Positions 24,375-37,781 of a stretch of DNA of 64,000 nucleotides are shown here, piece after piece. Both the position numbers and the translations under genes were made by a program. Source of the DNA: Glebionis coronaria (Eukaryota; Streptophyta; Magnoliopsida; Asterales; Asteraceae); NCBI GenBank assembly GCA_025667525.1, contig CM046876.1, positions 573,125,469-573,189,468 of the forward strand. Direction: 5' to 3'. The number at the start of each line of letters is the position of its first letter. Position 1 is the first letter of the stretch. The notes under the pieces were generated by a model. The model saw only the letters and a list, made by a program, of their open reading frames with translations, searched no databases and was not told the origin of the DNA.

Positions 24375-26443
24375 TCATATTATTGTTCTACATACTAGAA
24401 GGAAACAAAAAATAAATGTCCAGAGACAATTGATCACAGATGCAAAATTACAACTTCGCTCTCCCGAGCTGCAAGAGACACCAGATCCACTGTAGCACCC
24501 TTCTTTTTGTTCAATCCCTTTGCCAAGATCTTCAAGAACAAACGTGGAGTTCTTTTTATTGCTTCCAAAGAAAGCACACCAAAAGTAGGGGCCTTTGTGT
24601 CTTTTAGCACGAATAATCCCAGTTCCAACTTCAGTATGTGTCTTGTTTTGTATAACTGAAAGAGTTTTGTTATTGTGAATGAGTATGCGTGAGAAGGCAT
24701 CTGCAGGCTCAAGATGCTTTTGATGACAACCAATAATGAGTCCCGAGATTGTACCAAATGTAGGAAGCTCAACACCACAATTCGGAGCAAATATTTCAGT
24801 GAAGTCGTTTTCTGAAGGCTTACAGGTGACTGTGTTGTTTTGACTGCAGTTGCCTCTGCATTCTTTTATGTATTGCAAGGCTATGCAGCCGAGACCAGGG
24901 TTGTTGTTTAGTTGGGGAAGTCTTTTTGATGTTCGGTTTGTATTGATAATGTCAACGAGGTCATTTGCTTGATTTCCTGTATTATCAAGAACCATAACAT
25001 TAATTGATTAGAAGTGTCAAGTATTCACAGGGAGCTGTCATCCATAAATGCGGAAACGGATGTCAACCATAATAAGAACGCAATTTCCGTTTCCTTATCT
25101 TGTGTTTCCCTCCAACCAAACACACGTTTCGTATTTGTGTTGTTTCTTTCTTAAAATTCATAAATTACTCGTGTAAACAATAATTCCACGCTCAATTTCA
25201 TTCGAAAGAAATATTCAAGATTAAATAGTCTTACAGCTCTAAAGAGTATATCTGCCCTCATCCTCCGATATGTCAATTATGACCTAATACTCCAGCGGGA
25301 GCCTTAATCGATACCATGAAGGAGGCGTCTTACCCGGAATTATGAGTTTGGGAATCAAGATGCATCGAGTACTACTCATGTGCAGACAACTTTTCTAAAA
25401 GTACACCAAAGACTATCTCAGTTTGATTGTCCCTACTCCAGCGACTACTAAACCAATGACCATTAGTTGCTATCGCACATCTAATGTTACATTTCATAAA
25501 GCGAGAAGTGTAACCAGTTTTACAACTAGGGGCCCCGTACATTACAAACCCGAGCAACAGTTGTTCAATTAGTTATCAATATCTATATTGTTCTCAACTT
25601 CTCATTTTTTCGACTTTTGTTCCACCATTTAGTTCTGAATCATCTAAACAAGAGGATGGATATAGCGTGTAAATAGAACAATGGCTGCTCTACAAAGGCA
25701 CGTGATATCAAGCGCCACTAGTCATGCAAGTGGTTACTCGCTAACATTGAAATACCGAACGTTGCTGAGAGACGGGTGATACTAACTAACAGCAATCGGA
25801 TTACAGTGGCTGACGGCGAGACATCCCAACTATGGTTGAGAAAACATAATTGAGGTATGCCTTTCTAATCTTTTAAGGACTTACAAGTTACAAGTAACTC
25901 CCACCTATCTCATCAAATAACCATAATCAATTTCGTCTCATCTACTCTTAAACTTAGTATCTCATACAATCATATCACTCTCCATACCAGTACAGTATAA
26001 ACTAATCCCTTCCTAGTTGAAAACGTAATAATCAAATAGTAATCATTTCTAAAACACGATGTTAAACACCTCTTGTCTAAGCATATTTGATGACCTTATG
26101 AGCTTATGCAAAAATTAAGCTAATAAGTTCAATTTTTAGAGCTTATGAGCCTACTACTTGAGCTTCTTAGCTCAACCAAGCTATGATAAGCTCATAATCC
26201 ATCAAACCACCACCATTAGAGTCTCATTTGTAGCAAGAGATCTAAAACCTAACATAGCTAACCTTAAAAGTAACTACTAAAACATTTTTTTTCACACATT
26301 TGAACTAGCAAACAAAGATATAGAAAACTAATAACAGAAAAGAAGCGTGTTTTTTTACCATGATTCTTGGAGGAAACAGGTGCAGCTAGTAGCAGAAAAC
26401 CAAGAGCAATTATCCACTTAAAACCACAAATTTTGTTTACCAT
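24375..26443 (-). CDS. Putative GPI-anchored secreted protein (At5g19250/At3g06035-like), two exons
   Basis: On the minus strand exon 1 (26443-26359) and exon 2 (24976-24375) join (..KNH G|NQAND..) to 228 residues. The start is the ATG at 26443; the open frame extends upstream only through a TTG. Residues 1-25 form a signal peptide (VNKICGFKWIIALGFLLLAA). The mature part begins with the conserved DLVDIINTNRTSKRLPQL and has paired cysteines (GLGCIALQYIKECRGNC), N-glycosylation sites (NNT, NKT) and IRAKRHKGPYFWC. The C-terminal SGSGVSCSSG followed by a hydrophobic tail (FASVINCLWTFIFCFLLV) is a GPI-addition signal, placing it on the outer plasma membrane or wall. Molecular function of this plant family is unknown. 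The intron is 1382 bp. Confidence 0.85.
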
Positions 26444-26702
26444 TTTCAAAATTCCCACCAAATAATCCAAACCCTGTTCAGGCTGACAATAATGTGGAAG
26501 ATAATATAAGAAAAAGGTGTTTTTTACACCCTTTTATCCAGTGCAAAATGTGGTATTTTTTACTAAGTTTATAGAAAAGGGTAGACATGATTGAAGGTTT
26601 TTAGGACAAAAAAGAAAACGTGGTCCCACACAACTTAGCCGTTGTGCACTTGTGCCATTTTTGGGATTTTGATTTTTGTGTGTTTGGAATTGTGAGAAAT
26701 TA
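26444..26702. other. Upstream region of the GPI-anchored protein gene
   Basis: Probable promoter and 5' untranslated region on the minus strand. No confident TATA box identified. Confidence 0.4.
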
Positions 26703-27597
26703 GGGGGTGTTTGTTTCGGTTTATATGGAGGTTTATGAGCTTATTTGATTTTAGCTTATATCTAATAAGCTCTAATTTTAAAAAAGTATCTTCTACAAAC
26801 AAAGCACTAGGTACCAAACATAAAATAACAACGCCCTATATACTTTTGCCCCTCCGACGACATGCTTCGATCGGTCGTTTAGATCTCCATCTTTTTTTTT
26901 TATTAGTAGTTTCTCTCCTATCTCCCATAATAATATCCCTTTGCCTATAGATCTATTCGAATCCACCACTGTTTGGCGTCCGACACCGCCGCATCTCGAT
27001 CTGATGCCTTGCTACGGTTCACTTCTCTTTTGTTCAGATCTGCTGATGGCGCCCTTTCATGCCGTCGATGACTTGCTGATGCTATGGGTTCTGGATTTAG
27101 ATTTGTTTGGCTTAGGTTTAGCTTCTTTAGGGATGTTAGGTTTTATCTTTTTTGTATGTTTATATGTATCTTGTGTATTTTTGCTCCAAGCTACATTATA
27201 TGGTTGTGTCTACCAAAAGCTCACATTGGTGATTCCCCACCCTTGTATTGTGTTGCTTCTTTGTCACGGCCTTTACGGTGTATGTCTTGGTTTGTCTCAA
27301 CTTGTTATCTCGTGTATTTGTTTTGGCAAATCGATTTTAATTTTGCCCTTAATGTTTGATGTAAGTTGTTTTGTAAAAATTTCCTCCTTTTGCGAGATGT
27401 GATATGAAATCCTGTTAAAAAAACTCTAATTTTCAAGTTTATATTAGAATGTATGAGTTTACATAAGTTTGTCATATTGTAATAAGTTTATATAAGCCAC
27501 AAGTCTCAACATAAGCCGAGAATATAAGACACTTAAAATATATGCTGAAATCACATAAGCTCACAATCCTACATATAAGCCGAAACAAACACCTTTT
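26703..27597. mobile_element. Fold-back MITE split by a retroposon
   Basis: The left end GGTGTTTGTTTCGG TTTATATGGAGG is matched by the complement of the right end, CATATAAGCCGAAACAAACACC. The family termini resemble the intron-1 MITEs. Without the inserted retroposon it would be about 250 bp. Confidence 0.7.
26780..27423 (+). mobile_element. Poly(A) retroposon inserted in the MITE
   Basis: A 10-bp duplication CTCTAATTTT (26770-26779 and 27424-27433) brackets 644 bp ending in CCTGTTAAAAAAA. The 3' part (TGTAAAAATTTCCTCC, GATATGAAATCC before the A tail) looks like a plant LINE 3' end, so a 5'-truncated LINE or LINE-tailed SINE is likely. A hydrophobic 153-codon open frame inside has no family signature and is not called as a gene. 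Confidence 0.65.
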
Positions 27598-30240
27598 AAT
27601 GTCGTTCATTTAATATGAAGTTATAAGATCTTATTTAAAAGAAAAAAATACACCAACTTAGAGCATAAGGTATGGTTGAATGACACGTGTGGCATCAAAC
27701 CACCATCCCACATTCCCACCTTATGGCGTCACTCCTTCCATATGCTTCGACAGGTCGGCTTTCACGTTGTACCCACTAGGATACGCATTTGGTTTTTCGT
27801 CATTTTTAGCGTGTGTTATTTACGTTTTTTAAGTTATGACGTTAGAATGTGTTTCATAAAGAGGATTGTTTGCACAAAGTGATAGGTTATCAGGTTATAA
27901 GAAAATAATGTTGAGAGAATACTATTTTTTTCACGACACAAACCAATGGAACCAAAATCATACTTTATGGTTTATGCTATGTGTAACTCTAATTGTTTTG
28001 TTAAAAGTTTGAGCAATGCTATATATATATTCCTAATTTATCTTCTTACTTGTTTATTTAACAACTTAATTTTGAATCATAAATTCATTTAGTTTCACTT
28101 TTCGTCTACACCATCAATTTATTCATGCGTGTAACAATTGATAATTTTCTTGACTAATTAATTTATAGTTTTACCCCTTGACTTTTCAATCTTGTATTTA
28201 TATGCCTATTTTGCTATTTAACCGGGAATTTTTCCTTCATTCAATGAAAAACGTCTACGGACGTGTACCATCTATAGCTTGTGCTCAGTCTGCATTTTCA
28301 TGAACACTGTGAGTGTGTCACAATTGGTTCATACTCTTACAGTCAATATTAATCGTTTTCCGGATTAATTTCACGTTACGTGAATTTACATACTTAAAGC
28401 ATTTAACATTATGTTTTACTTGAACTACTTGCGTTTTTACTTTCCCTCATCTCATTTATGCATGTAAATAACAAATTTATGATTTCATATCCTTTTCCTT
28501 AATCTTTTCATGTTATGCATCATTTTTGTGTGAATACATATCTCATCTTGTTCATGTGCTTATTTTTGAAATACCAAGTAAATAAATTTTGTTATATATA
28601 AACCTAGGGCTTGTAATATGTTCATGGTTGTATTATTTTGGATCTTGATTTTATGGAGATGGAGTGGGATATTGTTTGATATTGATTTGTTGGCCGAGAG
28701 TATTGGTTTTGATAAATAGGTTTAGTTTGATGCGGAGAAGGAGTTGTGGAAGTGTTAGAAATTGATTTGTTGTGGATTATTGTTTGACATGCCTGTTGTC
28801 TGAATTTTATATATAAGTTGAAGGAAAGTAAAAAAAGTTGACACATGTTTAGTTCAAGATTATGAAAATATAATACGTTTCAACAGTCTACAGGTAAAAA
28901 ACGAGCTTATAACCAAGGATATATGGCTATTTGAATATAGAGTCTGTAAAATAAGTTTTTATAAAACTTCAAATATAAAACTTGCTAATGAGATTTTCTA
29001 AATAGGTTTTTGAGTCGACAATGCTATTTTGAGTAACAGAGAGCTTAAGTTTTGGAAAGATATAGTTGTGTACATGCCTAGGATAGTTGGATCATCCCGT
29101 GCGAATTTAAAATGAGTAAGATATGGCGTATTTTAAATATTAGCGAAGATGGACATATATACCACTGCTAAAGCTGATAAAAATAGAAAAGTGGTAAAAT
29201 GAGCGTTTTCGGTGATATTCGAGTGTTTTAATTGGTGTAACTGGTTTAGTAATACATATATACACATGTTTGGTCACTACTAAAAGTGTGATGAAATATA
29301 GAAACTGATTCGTTAACTAGTTATAAAATAAAATAAAATGTTCTTTTATTATCTTACTTCGTGTTTTGTCGTCGCTACTTAACGGATACTTGAAGAGGTG
29401 GAGTTATAAGGCTAGAAATGGGTAGGATATTGTCGGATTAATATAAATGGCAAAATTGAAAATGGCGCCGTTAGGCTTTCAAAATCGTTTAAGTTCAAAT
29501 AAGGATCGCAAATGGAAAATTTAAAAATGGTGTCATAGGCTGTCGATTTCATTTCCGGTCATAAATGTTTTTTTTCTTAAGTGTTAAAGTGGAATAAAAA
29601 TTATATATGACTTTTAAATAAGACACGTTTTACTATCAAATAAATCTAAAAGCACATCATGAATGAGTGACATACATATTATTATTGTAGTATGAGCATG
29701 CATTTACGTGAATTACTTGCTAGCACCACTATTTTATTAGGTCATTTCTACCATTTGCATCTTTTACGAGTTTGTTGATATTTGTGAAATCAATTTCATT
29801 TGATAAATGTGAGTCATATCCCCTATTAATCACTACATATGTTTAAACTATTTGGCGGTGAGATAATGCTTGTAACATCGTTACGGACGCAAAACTTCTG
29901 TTTATGTTTATAGATATGCCTAAGTACTGTTAACCCACTATGCCCATTATAATGAATCATTAGTTACTTCCAAATAGCCAGAATAGTAAGCACTTATGCT
30001 ATGGATAGATATATTGAGGTTTATCATCTCCATCCGAGTAAACAAATATATTACCATTCCCAAACAGATGTATATCGTTTGGTCGTTTCAAAGGTCGTCT
30101 CGGGTTAAGACACCTATCGGTTCGTTATTCATGTTTCATCTAGTTATTAGCTTCGGTGTAGTGAGGTTAGTGTTATCATAAATTTTGTGAATACAAATAT
30201 CGTGCTAAAACGATGTTTATATTTTAATCTCTCTTAAGTT
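27598..30240. other. AT-rich intergenic stretch
   Basis: About 2.6 kb. The short ORFs are low-complexity or have no motif. Start near 27660 (GAGCATAAGG) could be a PIF-type MITE end, but no partner end was found. Confidence 0.5.
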
Positions 30241-30495
30241 TTGTTAACGACAAAACATCAAACATATTTTTATGTTTGTGATACAAACAACACTAAAGCT
30301 TTGGATCAATGACTTCTGTTTCGAACTTTTATAAAAAGGTTCTCTACACTTATAGTAAAGTTTTTGTATAAACTTAACATGTGCAAAATATACATACTCT
30401 CTCCATATCTCTGATATATAAAAGTCAATTTTAGTGCAATGACGAATGTGTGTGATCTTGGACAAGGCATTTATGAGGCAACAAAAGTCAAAGGT

Positions 30496-30554
30496 CACGG
30501 ACCCAAACGTAAAGGGACATACTCAAATGGAAAGCGTCCGTAGGGTTCCGTGAG
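30496..30554 (-). repeat. Palindromic module, copy 1 (in LTR, inverted)
   Basis: Bounded by CACGGACCC and GGGTTCCGTG. Read on the minus strand it has CTTTCCATTTG in its centre, as in the other five copies of this about 60-bp module. Confidence 0.65.
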
Positions 30555-30570
30555 TTACTGATGTTTTGCC

Positions 30571-30580
30571 TATAAATACC
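30571..30580 (+). promoter_or_regulatory. TATA box of the SIRE-like 5' LTR
   Basis: TATAAATACC followed by a CT-rich region and about 650 bp of LTR before the primer site. Position fits a Copia LTR promoter. Confidence 0.5.
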
Positions 30581-31228
30581 AAGCATTCTCCAAGATCTCC
30601 ATTCACCCCTCGCATCTCTAGTCTCTCTAATCTCTGATTATCTCTAACATTCTAACCTCTATTCTTTCTCTCATCCTTGTATATTGTGATATAGATCTTA
30701 CTCTTCTTGAAGATCATTTACAAGAACTCTATACCCAAGCTTTGATCCTTCAAAGTTTACTTGAGTGGTTGCGTAAAGTGTTATCTATAAAATCACCATT
30801 GTTGTACCTATTCATGTATTACTTGTGTAATAGGTTGTTTAGTATTTTAGTCCTCAAAATACATAGTGTGAAGGAAGTTGTTGTAGCCGTGTAAAGAACA
30901 AGACATCCTAGGTTAAGTGTATGTAAAGATTGTAAGCGAAGTGTAAGGGCTTCTCCACTAGTATAAACGAGGTTATTGACTAATGAAAGTCGAACTCTCA
31001 GGCGGATACTCGAGGAGTAGAAGTATGGGCAAGATAAGTGAGATCTTGCTAAGTCGAACCACTATTAATCCTTTGGGTTCATTGTGGTTTGATTTATTAT
31101 TTCTTTATCTCTATTACATACTCAATCATACTTGATCTATATCCTCACTAATCACATAAAAAGTTTCAAAGAAGTAAAACTAATCGGTAAAACTATTCAA
31201 CCCCCATCTCCTTCTAGTTTTGCACAAT

Positions 31229-31242
31229 TGGCATCAAGAGCT
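31229..31242 (+). other. Primer binding site of the SIRE-like element
   Basis: TGGCATCAAGAGCT, close to the tRNA-iMet primer site of Copia elements (TGGTATCAAGAGC). It marks the 5' LTR end at about 31226. Confidence 0.65.
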
Positions 31243-31293
31243 ACACACTCACGATTTTTAAAGTATATTATATTTTAAAACTTGAATCGATCC

Positions 31294-32700
31294 ATGGATT
31301 CAAAAAATTATAAGGAAGGGCAATCTATGAAAAGACCACCACTAATTGAAACTGATGGTTTTATATATTGGAAAACTATTTTGAAACTTATGTGAAATCT
31401 AAGGATATAGATCTTTGGTACATAATCATTGAAGGTGATTATGCACCAACCGTCAAGAATATCACCACTAACCACTTTGATCGATTTCGCGTGAAAAGCA
31501 AACCGTTGATCAAAAGAAAATGTTGGCAAAAAATAATGAAGCCAAAATGATGCTTTATAATGCTCTACCTAAAAAGGAGTATGCAAGAATCTTTATGTGT
31601 CAAACGGCCGAAGAAATTTGGCACTCATTAATTGTCACACATCAAGGAAACTCACAAGTCAAGGATAATAAATTTTATTTTCTCGTTCAACAATATGAAC
31701 AATTTCTATCCTTGAAGAAGAGTCATTTTATGTGGGTTTTCTCGGTTTAACACCATCATTACTTCACTCAAAGCACTTGACAAAACTTTTTCTACTAAGA
31801 ACTTTGTCAGGAAATTTCTTAGAGCACTTCATCCAAAATGGAGAGCTAAAGTGACGGCCATCGAAGAATCTAAAGATCTATCGAACTTATCATTAGATGA
31901 GCTTATTAGGAATCTTAAGGTTTATGAGAGGGTGATGGAAAAAGACTCCGAGTTCATCAAAGGAAAGAAGGAGAAACAAAAATCAATCGCTTTGAAGGCT
32001 AGAATTGAATCTAGTGATGATGATGATGATCAAGATTCCGATAGCAACGATGAAGAACATGCCATGGCGGTCCGTGACTTCAAGAAATTCTTCAAAAGGT
32101 GAGGAAGATTCGTGAGGAAACCCGTTGACGACAAGATGGCACCTCGAAAACCTTTTGACATCAAGAAAGGTAAAAAGGAAAGAAAATGTTAGCGATGTGG
32201 TGATCCAAATCAATTCATTGGTGATTGTTCAAACCTAAGCAAAAGACATAAAGAGCATTCATAAGTGGAGCTTGGAGTGCGAGTAATGACGAAAGAGATG
32301 ACTCCAAGAAGAAGAGCTAGCTCTTATGGCACATGAAACTAACGAGGTACATTCCGACTCATCTTATTATTCTTCCTCATTAGATGATGATACCTTGCAA
32401 ATAGAATACAACAAGTTTTGTGAATTAAGTCTCAAAATCATAAACAAAAACAAGCTTTTGAAAACCAAAAAGGAAAGTTTGGAAAATAAGGTTTGTGAAC
32501 TAAAAGCAAAGTTATAAATATTAGAACGAGGTAAATCATCTAATGATAAACGCGAGACATGTCAAGAACTTGCTCTCGAAGTTGAAAAACTTAAAGCAAA
32601 TCAAGAGGCGTTAATTAAAAAAAACTCTAAGTTTATAAAGTTTAACAAAAACACACATTGCATTGATGAGATGCTAACTTTTCAAAGAGATAATAAAAAT
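31294..32700 (+). pseudogene. SIRE-like gag (UBN2 type), frameshifted
   Basis: ATG at 31294 opens MDSKNYKEGQSMKRPPLIE. The frame shifts repeatedly, but the conserved pieces follow in order: [68 protein letters not shown], and an acidic [15 protein letters not shown] stretch. A zinc knuckle at 32187-32228 is broken twice: a stop replaces its second residue and Gln replaces the zinc-binding His. A Lys/Glu-rich coiled-coil tail (32326-32700) follows. Gag assembles the particle; this copy is dead. Confidence 0.85.
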
Positions 32701-32801
32701 AAGATATGACTGGGTTTTGGGAAACAAGACATACCTTCTAGCTAAAAAATACAACCACAATACCACAAGATAAACGTCCCTGTGAAAACTGTCACATAGA
32801 C

Positions 32802-32866
32802 TCACAGACCCCACGGACCCAAACCACTTGGGTCCGACGTTAAAAAAATTGGGTCCGTGGGTCTGA
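32802..32866 (+). repeat. Palindromic module, copy 2
   Basis: CACAGACCCCACGGACCC on the left and GGGTCCGTGGGTCTG on the right with ACTTGGGTCCG in the centre. It lies between gag and protease. Confidence 0.6.
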
Positions 32867-33235
32867 CAGATCAACAGAGACAAAATCGTGTCGAATTCGT
32901 GGTTGTGTCCCGTAAACCAAGACAAATGAATCTAGAAAAATATAATATAAATTTTAGAAAGCTGGAAGAAAACATTAGAGCTAGAAATATCCAAACTCGA
33001 CCAAGACCATCTTTTCCCAAACGTCAGTTTCCAAAAAAGTAACCGAGGAGTACTTGGTAGATATAGTAGAGTACCGTTTAACTATGACTATCAAAATCAG
33101 ATTTCAATGGGAAACTTGGTACCATGGGATGTGTTTGGTAACACACCAATTGGTATCGTCATGAGAAGTACGTTTAACCCAAACGGACCCATGAGACAAT
33201 GGGGACCAAACGTTTGAGTTTTATAATTTGTAGGT

Positions 33236-35620
33236 ATGCTTGAAAGCCAGACTTGAACCGAATGAAAGGGTCAAGGACAACAGTTGTTCAATACACATGA
33301 CGGGTAATAGGAATCTCTTCAGTACATACAAACCTACGAACGGAGGTAATGTTATTTTTGGTGGAAACATCAAAAGCGAAATCATTGGCAAAGGTATGAG
33401 TCAGCCATGTCGCAAAAGTTTTGGTTTCATACCTTTGCCATTGATTTTGCTTTGGATGAGTCAAATTTCATCACATAGATGTTTATTTTCCTAATTCCTT
33501 TAGCTATGGTTATGCCGTCTTTTATTATTTTACTACCGTTTTCTTCAAAAAGGACCTTGCTAAATGAGTCGTCTATGCTGCAAAAGTTTTGGTGTCATGC
33601 CGTATATACTTATACATACATTCTTAATCGTGTCTTAATTAGACCACTTCTTGATAAAACACCATATGAACTCTTAAAAGGATGAAAACCTAATATAGGG
33701 TATTTTAGAGTGTTTGGTTGTAAATGTTTCGTTCTTAACACCAAGGATTATCTCACCAAGTTTGACCCGAAGTCATACAAAGAAGTTTTCCTTGGATATT
33801 CTCAAAATAGCAAAACATAGATAGTCTTAAATAAGCAAACCATGTGTGTCGAGGAATCATTGAACATAAACTTCAACAAAAGTCCACCTCCCTCTAGAAC
33901 ATTATCTTTGATAGACGATGACCTAGTTGAAAGTTAAGCTCATAATCAACAAGTTAATCTTGAAGAAAACAAGGGAAATTAACCATTAAACCTTGAACCC
34001 ATAAACATCAAAGAACCAAAAGGTCATCCTCTAACTAACGTCATTGGTAAACTAAATGAAAGGACCTTAAGGCCACAAGCTTAAAATGAAAGTAACTTCT
34101 TTTGCTTTGTATCTCAAATTGAACCTAAAAATGTTGATGAAGCTATCATAGAAGAAAGTTGGGTACTAGCTATACAAAAGGAACTAAATCAATTTGTAAT
34201 AAATGGTGCTTGGTACTTGGTACCTAGACCTAAAATTAAACTGTAATTGAACAAAATGGGTCTTTCAAAATAAACTAGATGAAAACGGTGTTGTGCCTAG
34301 AAACAAAGCTAGGCTTGTTGCTCAAGTGTATAATCAACAAGAAGGTATAGACTATGATGAAACATATGCATCGGTTGCTCGACTTGAGTCCATAAGAATT
34401 TTACTTGCTTATGCATGTGCACATGATTTTAAACTCTTTCAAATAGATGTTCAAAGTGCCTTTCTAAATGGTTTTGTAAATGAGAGAGTTTATGTTGCAC
34501 AACCTCCTGGTTTTGAAGACTTTGAAAAACTAAATCATGTTTACAAACTCAAAAAAGGCTCTATATGGTCTCAAGCAAGCACCCAATGCATGGTATGACC
34601 AACTTAAGTCATTTTTAATTGAACATGAATACTATATGGGTCAAATGGACAATACTTTGTTCACTAAGAAAAAGGGGTCACACATAATAATTGTCTAAAT
34701 CTATGTTGACGACATTATCTTTGGGTCTACGTGTCAAGAACTTGGTGATGATTTTTCTAAAACTATGCATGATGAATTTGAAATGAGTATGATGGGTAAA
34801 CTAAACTTTTTCTTTGGTTTGCAAATGGAAGATGGAATTTTCTTCAATCAATCAAAGTATATAAAAAAAATGCTCAAGAAATATGGGTTACAAGAATCTA
34901 AAGTAACACGCACACCAATGTTAACGGAAACTAAATTAACCAAAGATGACATTAACAATTATATTGATAGTAATAAATATAGAGGTATGATTGGTAGCTT
35001 ACTTTACCTCATGGCAAGTAGGCCAGGTATAATGTTTAGTGTTTGCATGTGTGCTCGATTTTAAGACAACCCAAATGTATCACATCTTGAAGCCGTTAAG
35101 ATAATCTTTAGATACATCAAGGGTACCACTCATCTTGGCTTTGGTATCCCAAAGGCACGGGAATGGAAAATTGGAAACCATTATCTATGAGGACTTGGAT
35201 CATGCTGGTGACTATGTCGATAGAAAGAGTACAAGTGGTATATGTACTTTTATTGGATGTTATCTAACCTCATGCTTATCGAAAAAGCAAACAACACTTG
35301 TAATTTCCACAACCAAGGCCAACTACGTGTCGGCGAGAAAAGCATGTCAACAAGCGTTATGGATGAAGCAAGTCCTTGTTGATTATGATATCAAACTGGA
35401 CGATGTGACCATCCTTTATGATAATAAAGGGGACATTGATCTCAGCAAGAATCCCGTCCTACACGCACGAACCAAACATATAGAAATTCGCCATCACTTT
35501 CTTAGAGACAATGTTAAAAAGGTAACATCTCTATCGAGAAAGTATCTTCGGAAGATAACATAGCCGACATCTTAACCAAACCACTTAAGCGTGAACCTTT
35601 CAACTTTTAAGCCTAGGATT
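33236..35620 (+). pseudogene. SIRE-like pol, integrase core deleted
   Basis: A protease fragment (NSCSIHMTGNRNLFSTYK, near 33280-33330) is followed almost directly by the end of integrase (CHAVYTYTYILNRVLIRP, DKTPYELLKG). The catalytic Asp/Asp/Glu core is therefore deleted between about 33410 and 33540. Reverse transcriptase is nearly continuous: ARLVAQVYNQQEGIDYDET, QIDVQSAFLNG, YVDD at 34702-34713, GKLNFFFGLQ. RNase H covers 35135-35563, and the terminal NIADILTKPLKREPFNF appears after a frameshift. Stops occur throughout. Confidence 0.88.
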
Positions 35621-35676
35621 AGGACTAATGGAAATATCGTCTTAAACCAAACACTTGCTGTCTGAACTGTATGCAG

Positions 35677-35734
35677 CACGGACCCTATTATGTCTAAGGC
35701 GGACCCTTTTCATTTGGATCCGTAGGGGTCCATG
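35677..35734 (+). repeat. Palindromic module, copy 3
   Basis: CACGGACCC, then GCGGACCCTTTTCATTTGG, then GGGGTCCATG. Placed between pol and the extra ORF. Confidence 0.6.
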
Positions 35735-36463
35735 TCCTACTTAGGAAGTTCTCCAAGTCAAAACCAACGACCATACACCCCATTACTCATACTATCACTC
35801 CCATTTTCTGCAAAAACCGACCATAACCATCATTACATCATCTCTCAACCACCCATAGGCAAAAAAATCATCCGTCCAAGTCGTGTCCAATCATCCACTG
35901 TAAGTATCCTCTACTTAATTCTCTCTTTAATTACTTCATATCTCTTAATCTAAGTCTAGGGTTCTATTTCAATTGCACAAAATTAAAATTAGGGGTTTCT
36001 TAAGATTAGTTGATATATTGTAGGCATTGGTTGTTTATAATGTTAAAACCACTTTGTAAACATAATTTTTTTAAATTGATAGGCATTACTAAGAATCCCC
36101 AATTGCTTAAAATGTTTTCAAAAATCCTTCTCACTACTTAGGTCATGTAAAAATTTTGCATCTTTTCATTGGAAATACAAAATATCAAAAACAATGTTTT
36201 AATCATGGCATTTGGGCTCATGAACGCTAAAGGAATTGCATCATCAATATGCACTTACAGGTACGTTCGTTTGAAGCAACATTAAACTTAAGGAGCGTTT
36301 TTGTTATCTAAAAAATATGCGGAAAAACGCTTTTCTTTCAAAAATGCTTTTGGGTCGAGATAACTGCACCTCCACATTGTTTGTATATAGGCACACACAC
36401 TATGCATCTCTCTAGTTAATTCTCAAATTTATCTAACTTTCAAATCATGCCTTAGGACTAATC

Positions 36464-37570
36464 ATGTCCACTTGGACTTCTGACTATAAGGATACCATAA
36501 GCTACATTCCATCTCTCCAACGAGCTAGACACTTTACCCCGAACAACATGCCCTATGTAAGGAACTTGAGAAACGCTTCTTTCATGAAGGTCAAGTTGTC
36601 CATCCCTCCTTTACCAATAGCACAAACATTCACGAAACCTTCTTTAGAATCAACCTGAACAAATTTGTCACGAATTTGTACTAGAATTCTACATGTCCAT
36701 ACATGTTAGCTTCGATGAAGTCCACACCATTCTTCTCAGAGAAAAGGGCTATGGTTTCACCTTCACCCTAAATGAATTCTCCCAAATTCTTAAGATCCCA
36801 TGTGAAGGCACTTGTTTCTACACCGAAACTCATTCTCTCACAACCCTTGATAAGACAAACATTCCTGTAAATGCTCAAGATAGGTACAACTCCAGACTTT
36901 TTGATAAGGACGTTGTAAGAAAGACACTCTATAACCCTAGAAAACTATCAACTAGGATCTCAACTAAAAAGAAGATGATCGAAAAGTATCCATATGGCAT
37001 GGAAGCTAGTAAGCTTAAAGAAGAATATGCCAGATGGGAAAGGGTTTTGCGTTGCAATGCTATGTGCTTAGTTGGGAATAAGGATCAAATTAATGCATGT
37101 CTTAGTTATATCCTATATAGTTTGGAGACCAACACACCTTTCAACCAAGCATACTACATTGCCAATAGGATGTACCATATCCAAAACCTAGCTAAAACCG
37201 TTCTACCTTATGGCATGTTGTTAACCTGCCTCTTCAAATGCATTTATCCTATCCAACCAAGTCCTAGTGGTCTAGTCGGCACTACACTCTAGTACAACGT
37301 GTCATGACTCCTATTAGTAGTTATAGGGTTCAAAGGGTAATGGTACCACAAACTAGGGGAAAAGGTAAATGTGATCAGTCTCCTGCTAGCTCATCCTCTT
37401 CGGCTAGTGAAGATGACAGATTTCTGGATTTTAGGTTGGTACCACTAGAGTGCCTTAGCAGACTACCTAAAATCCTCGATGCCTCATCTGAGTTCAAGCA
37501 AACTAAAAGGATGTTTAAGTGCCTCAAATTCTTCCTAAGCAAGATGGATAAGAAGAAAGGCAAGTAATAC
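36464..37570 (+). pseudogene. Extra ORF downstream of pol ('putative plant transposon protein' type), broken
   Basis: Frames 36464-36658, 36693-37292 and 37304-37567 together resemble the plant-transposon protein domain often found downstream of pol in such Copia elements. Seen peptides are FFHEGQVVHP, FTLNEFSQILKIPCEGTCF, ACLSYILYSLETNTPFN, YYIANRMYHI and KTVLPYGMLLTCLFK. Its role in the element is unknown; in SIRE elements this position is sometimes called env-like. There is no convincing signal peptide or membrane span, so I do not claim an envelope. The region is cut at 37781 by the nested element. Confidence 0.6.
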
Positions 37571-37781
37571 GGTAGCTTGAATGGGTACATATGGACGATG
37601 GTCCTTTCAAAACAATGGTGTTTGTATATGATTCACTTGATACATTTCTTTGTGCTTTTTCTTATTTCTATACTCTAACACTAACTTGTATGACTATGTT
37701 GATTATGTGGCTTGGATTTGGTAACACTAATTTTCATGCTTATGCTAGTTGCTCGGTAATGACACGCCTTGACTTTTCAAA

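Noticed and set aside
24434..24790. Minus-strand 118-codon ORF
   Set aside because: Shadow in another frame of exon 2 of the GPI-anchored protein gene.
26941..27402. 153-codon hydrophobic ORF as a membrane protein gene
   Set aside because: Lies wholly inside a poly(A) retroposon with target duplication and is T-rich, so hydrophobicity is compositional.
36464..37570. Retroviral-type envelope gene
   Set aside because: No signal peptide, furin-like site or membrane span; matches the plant-transposon protein pattern instead.
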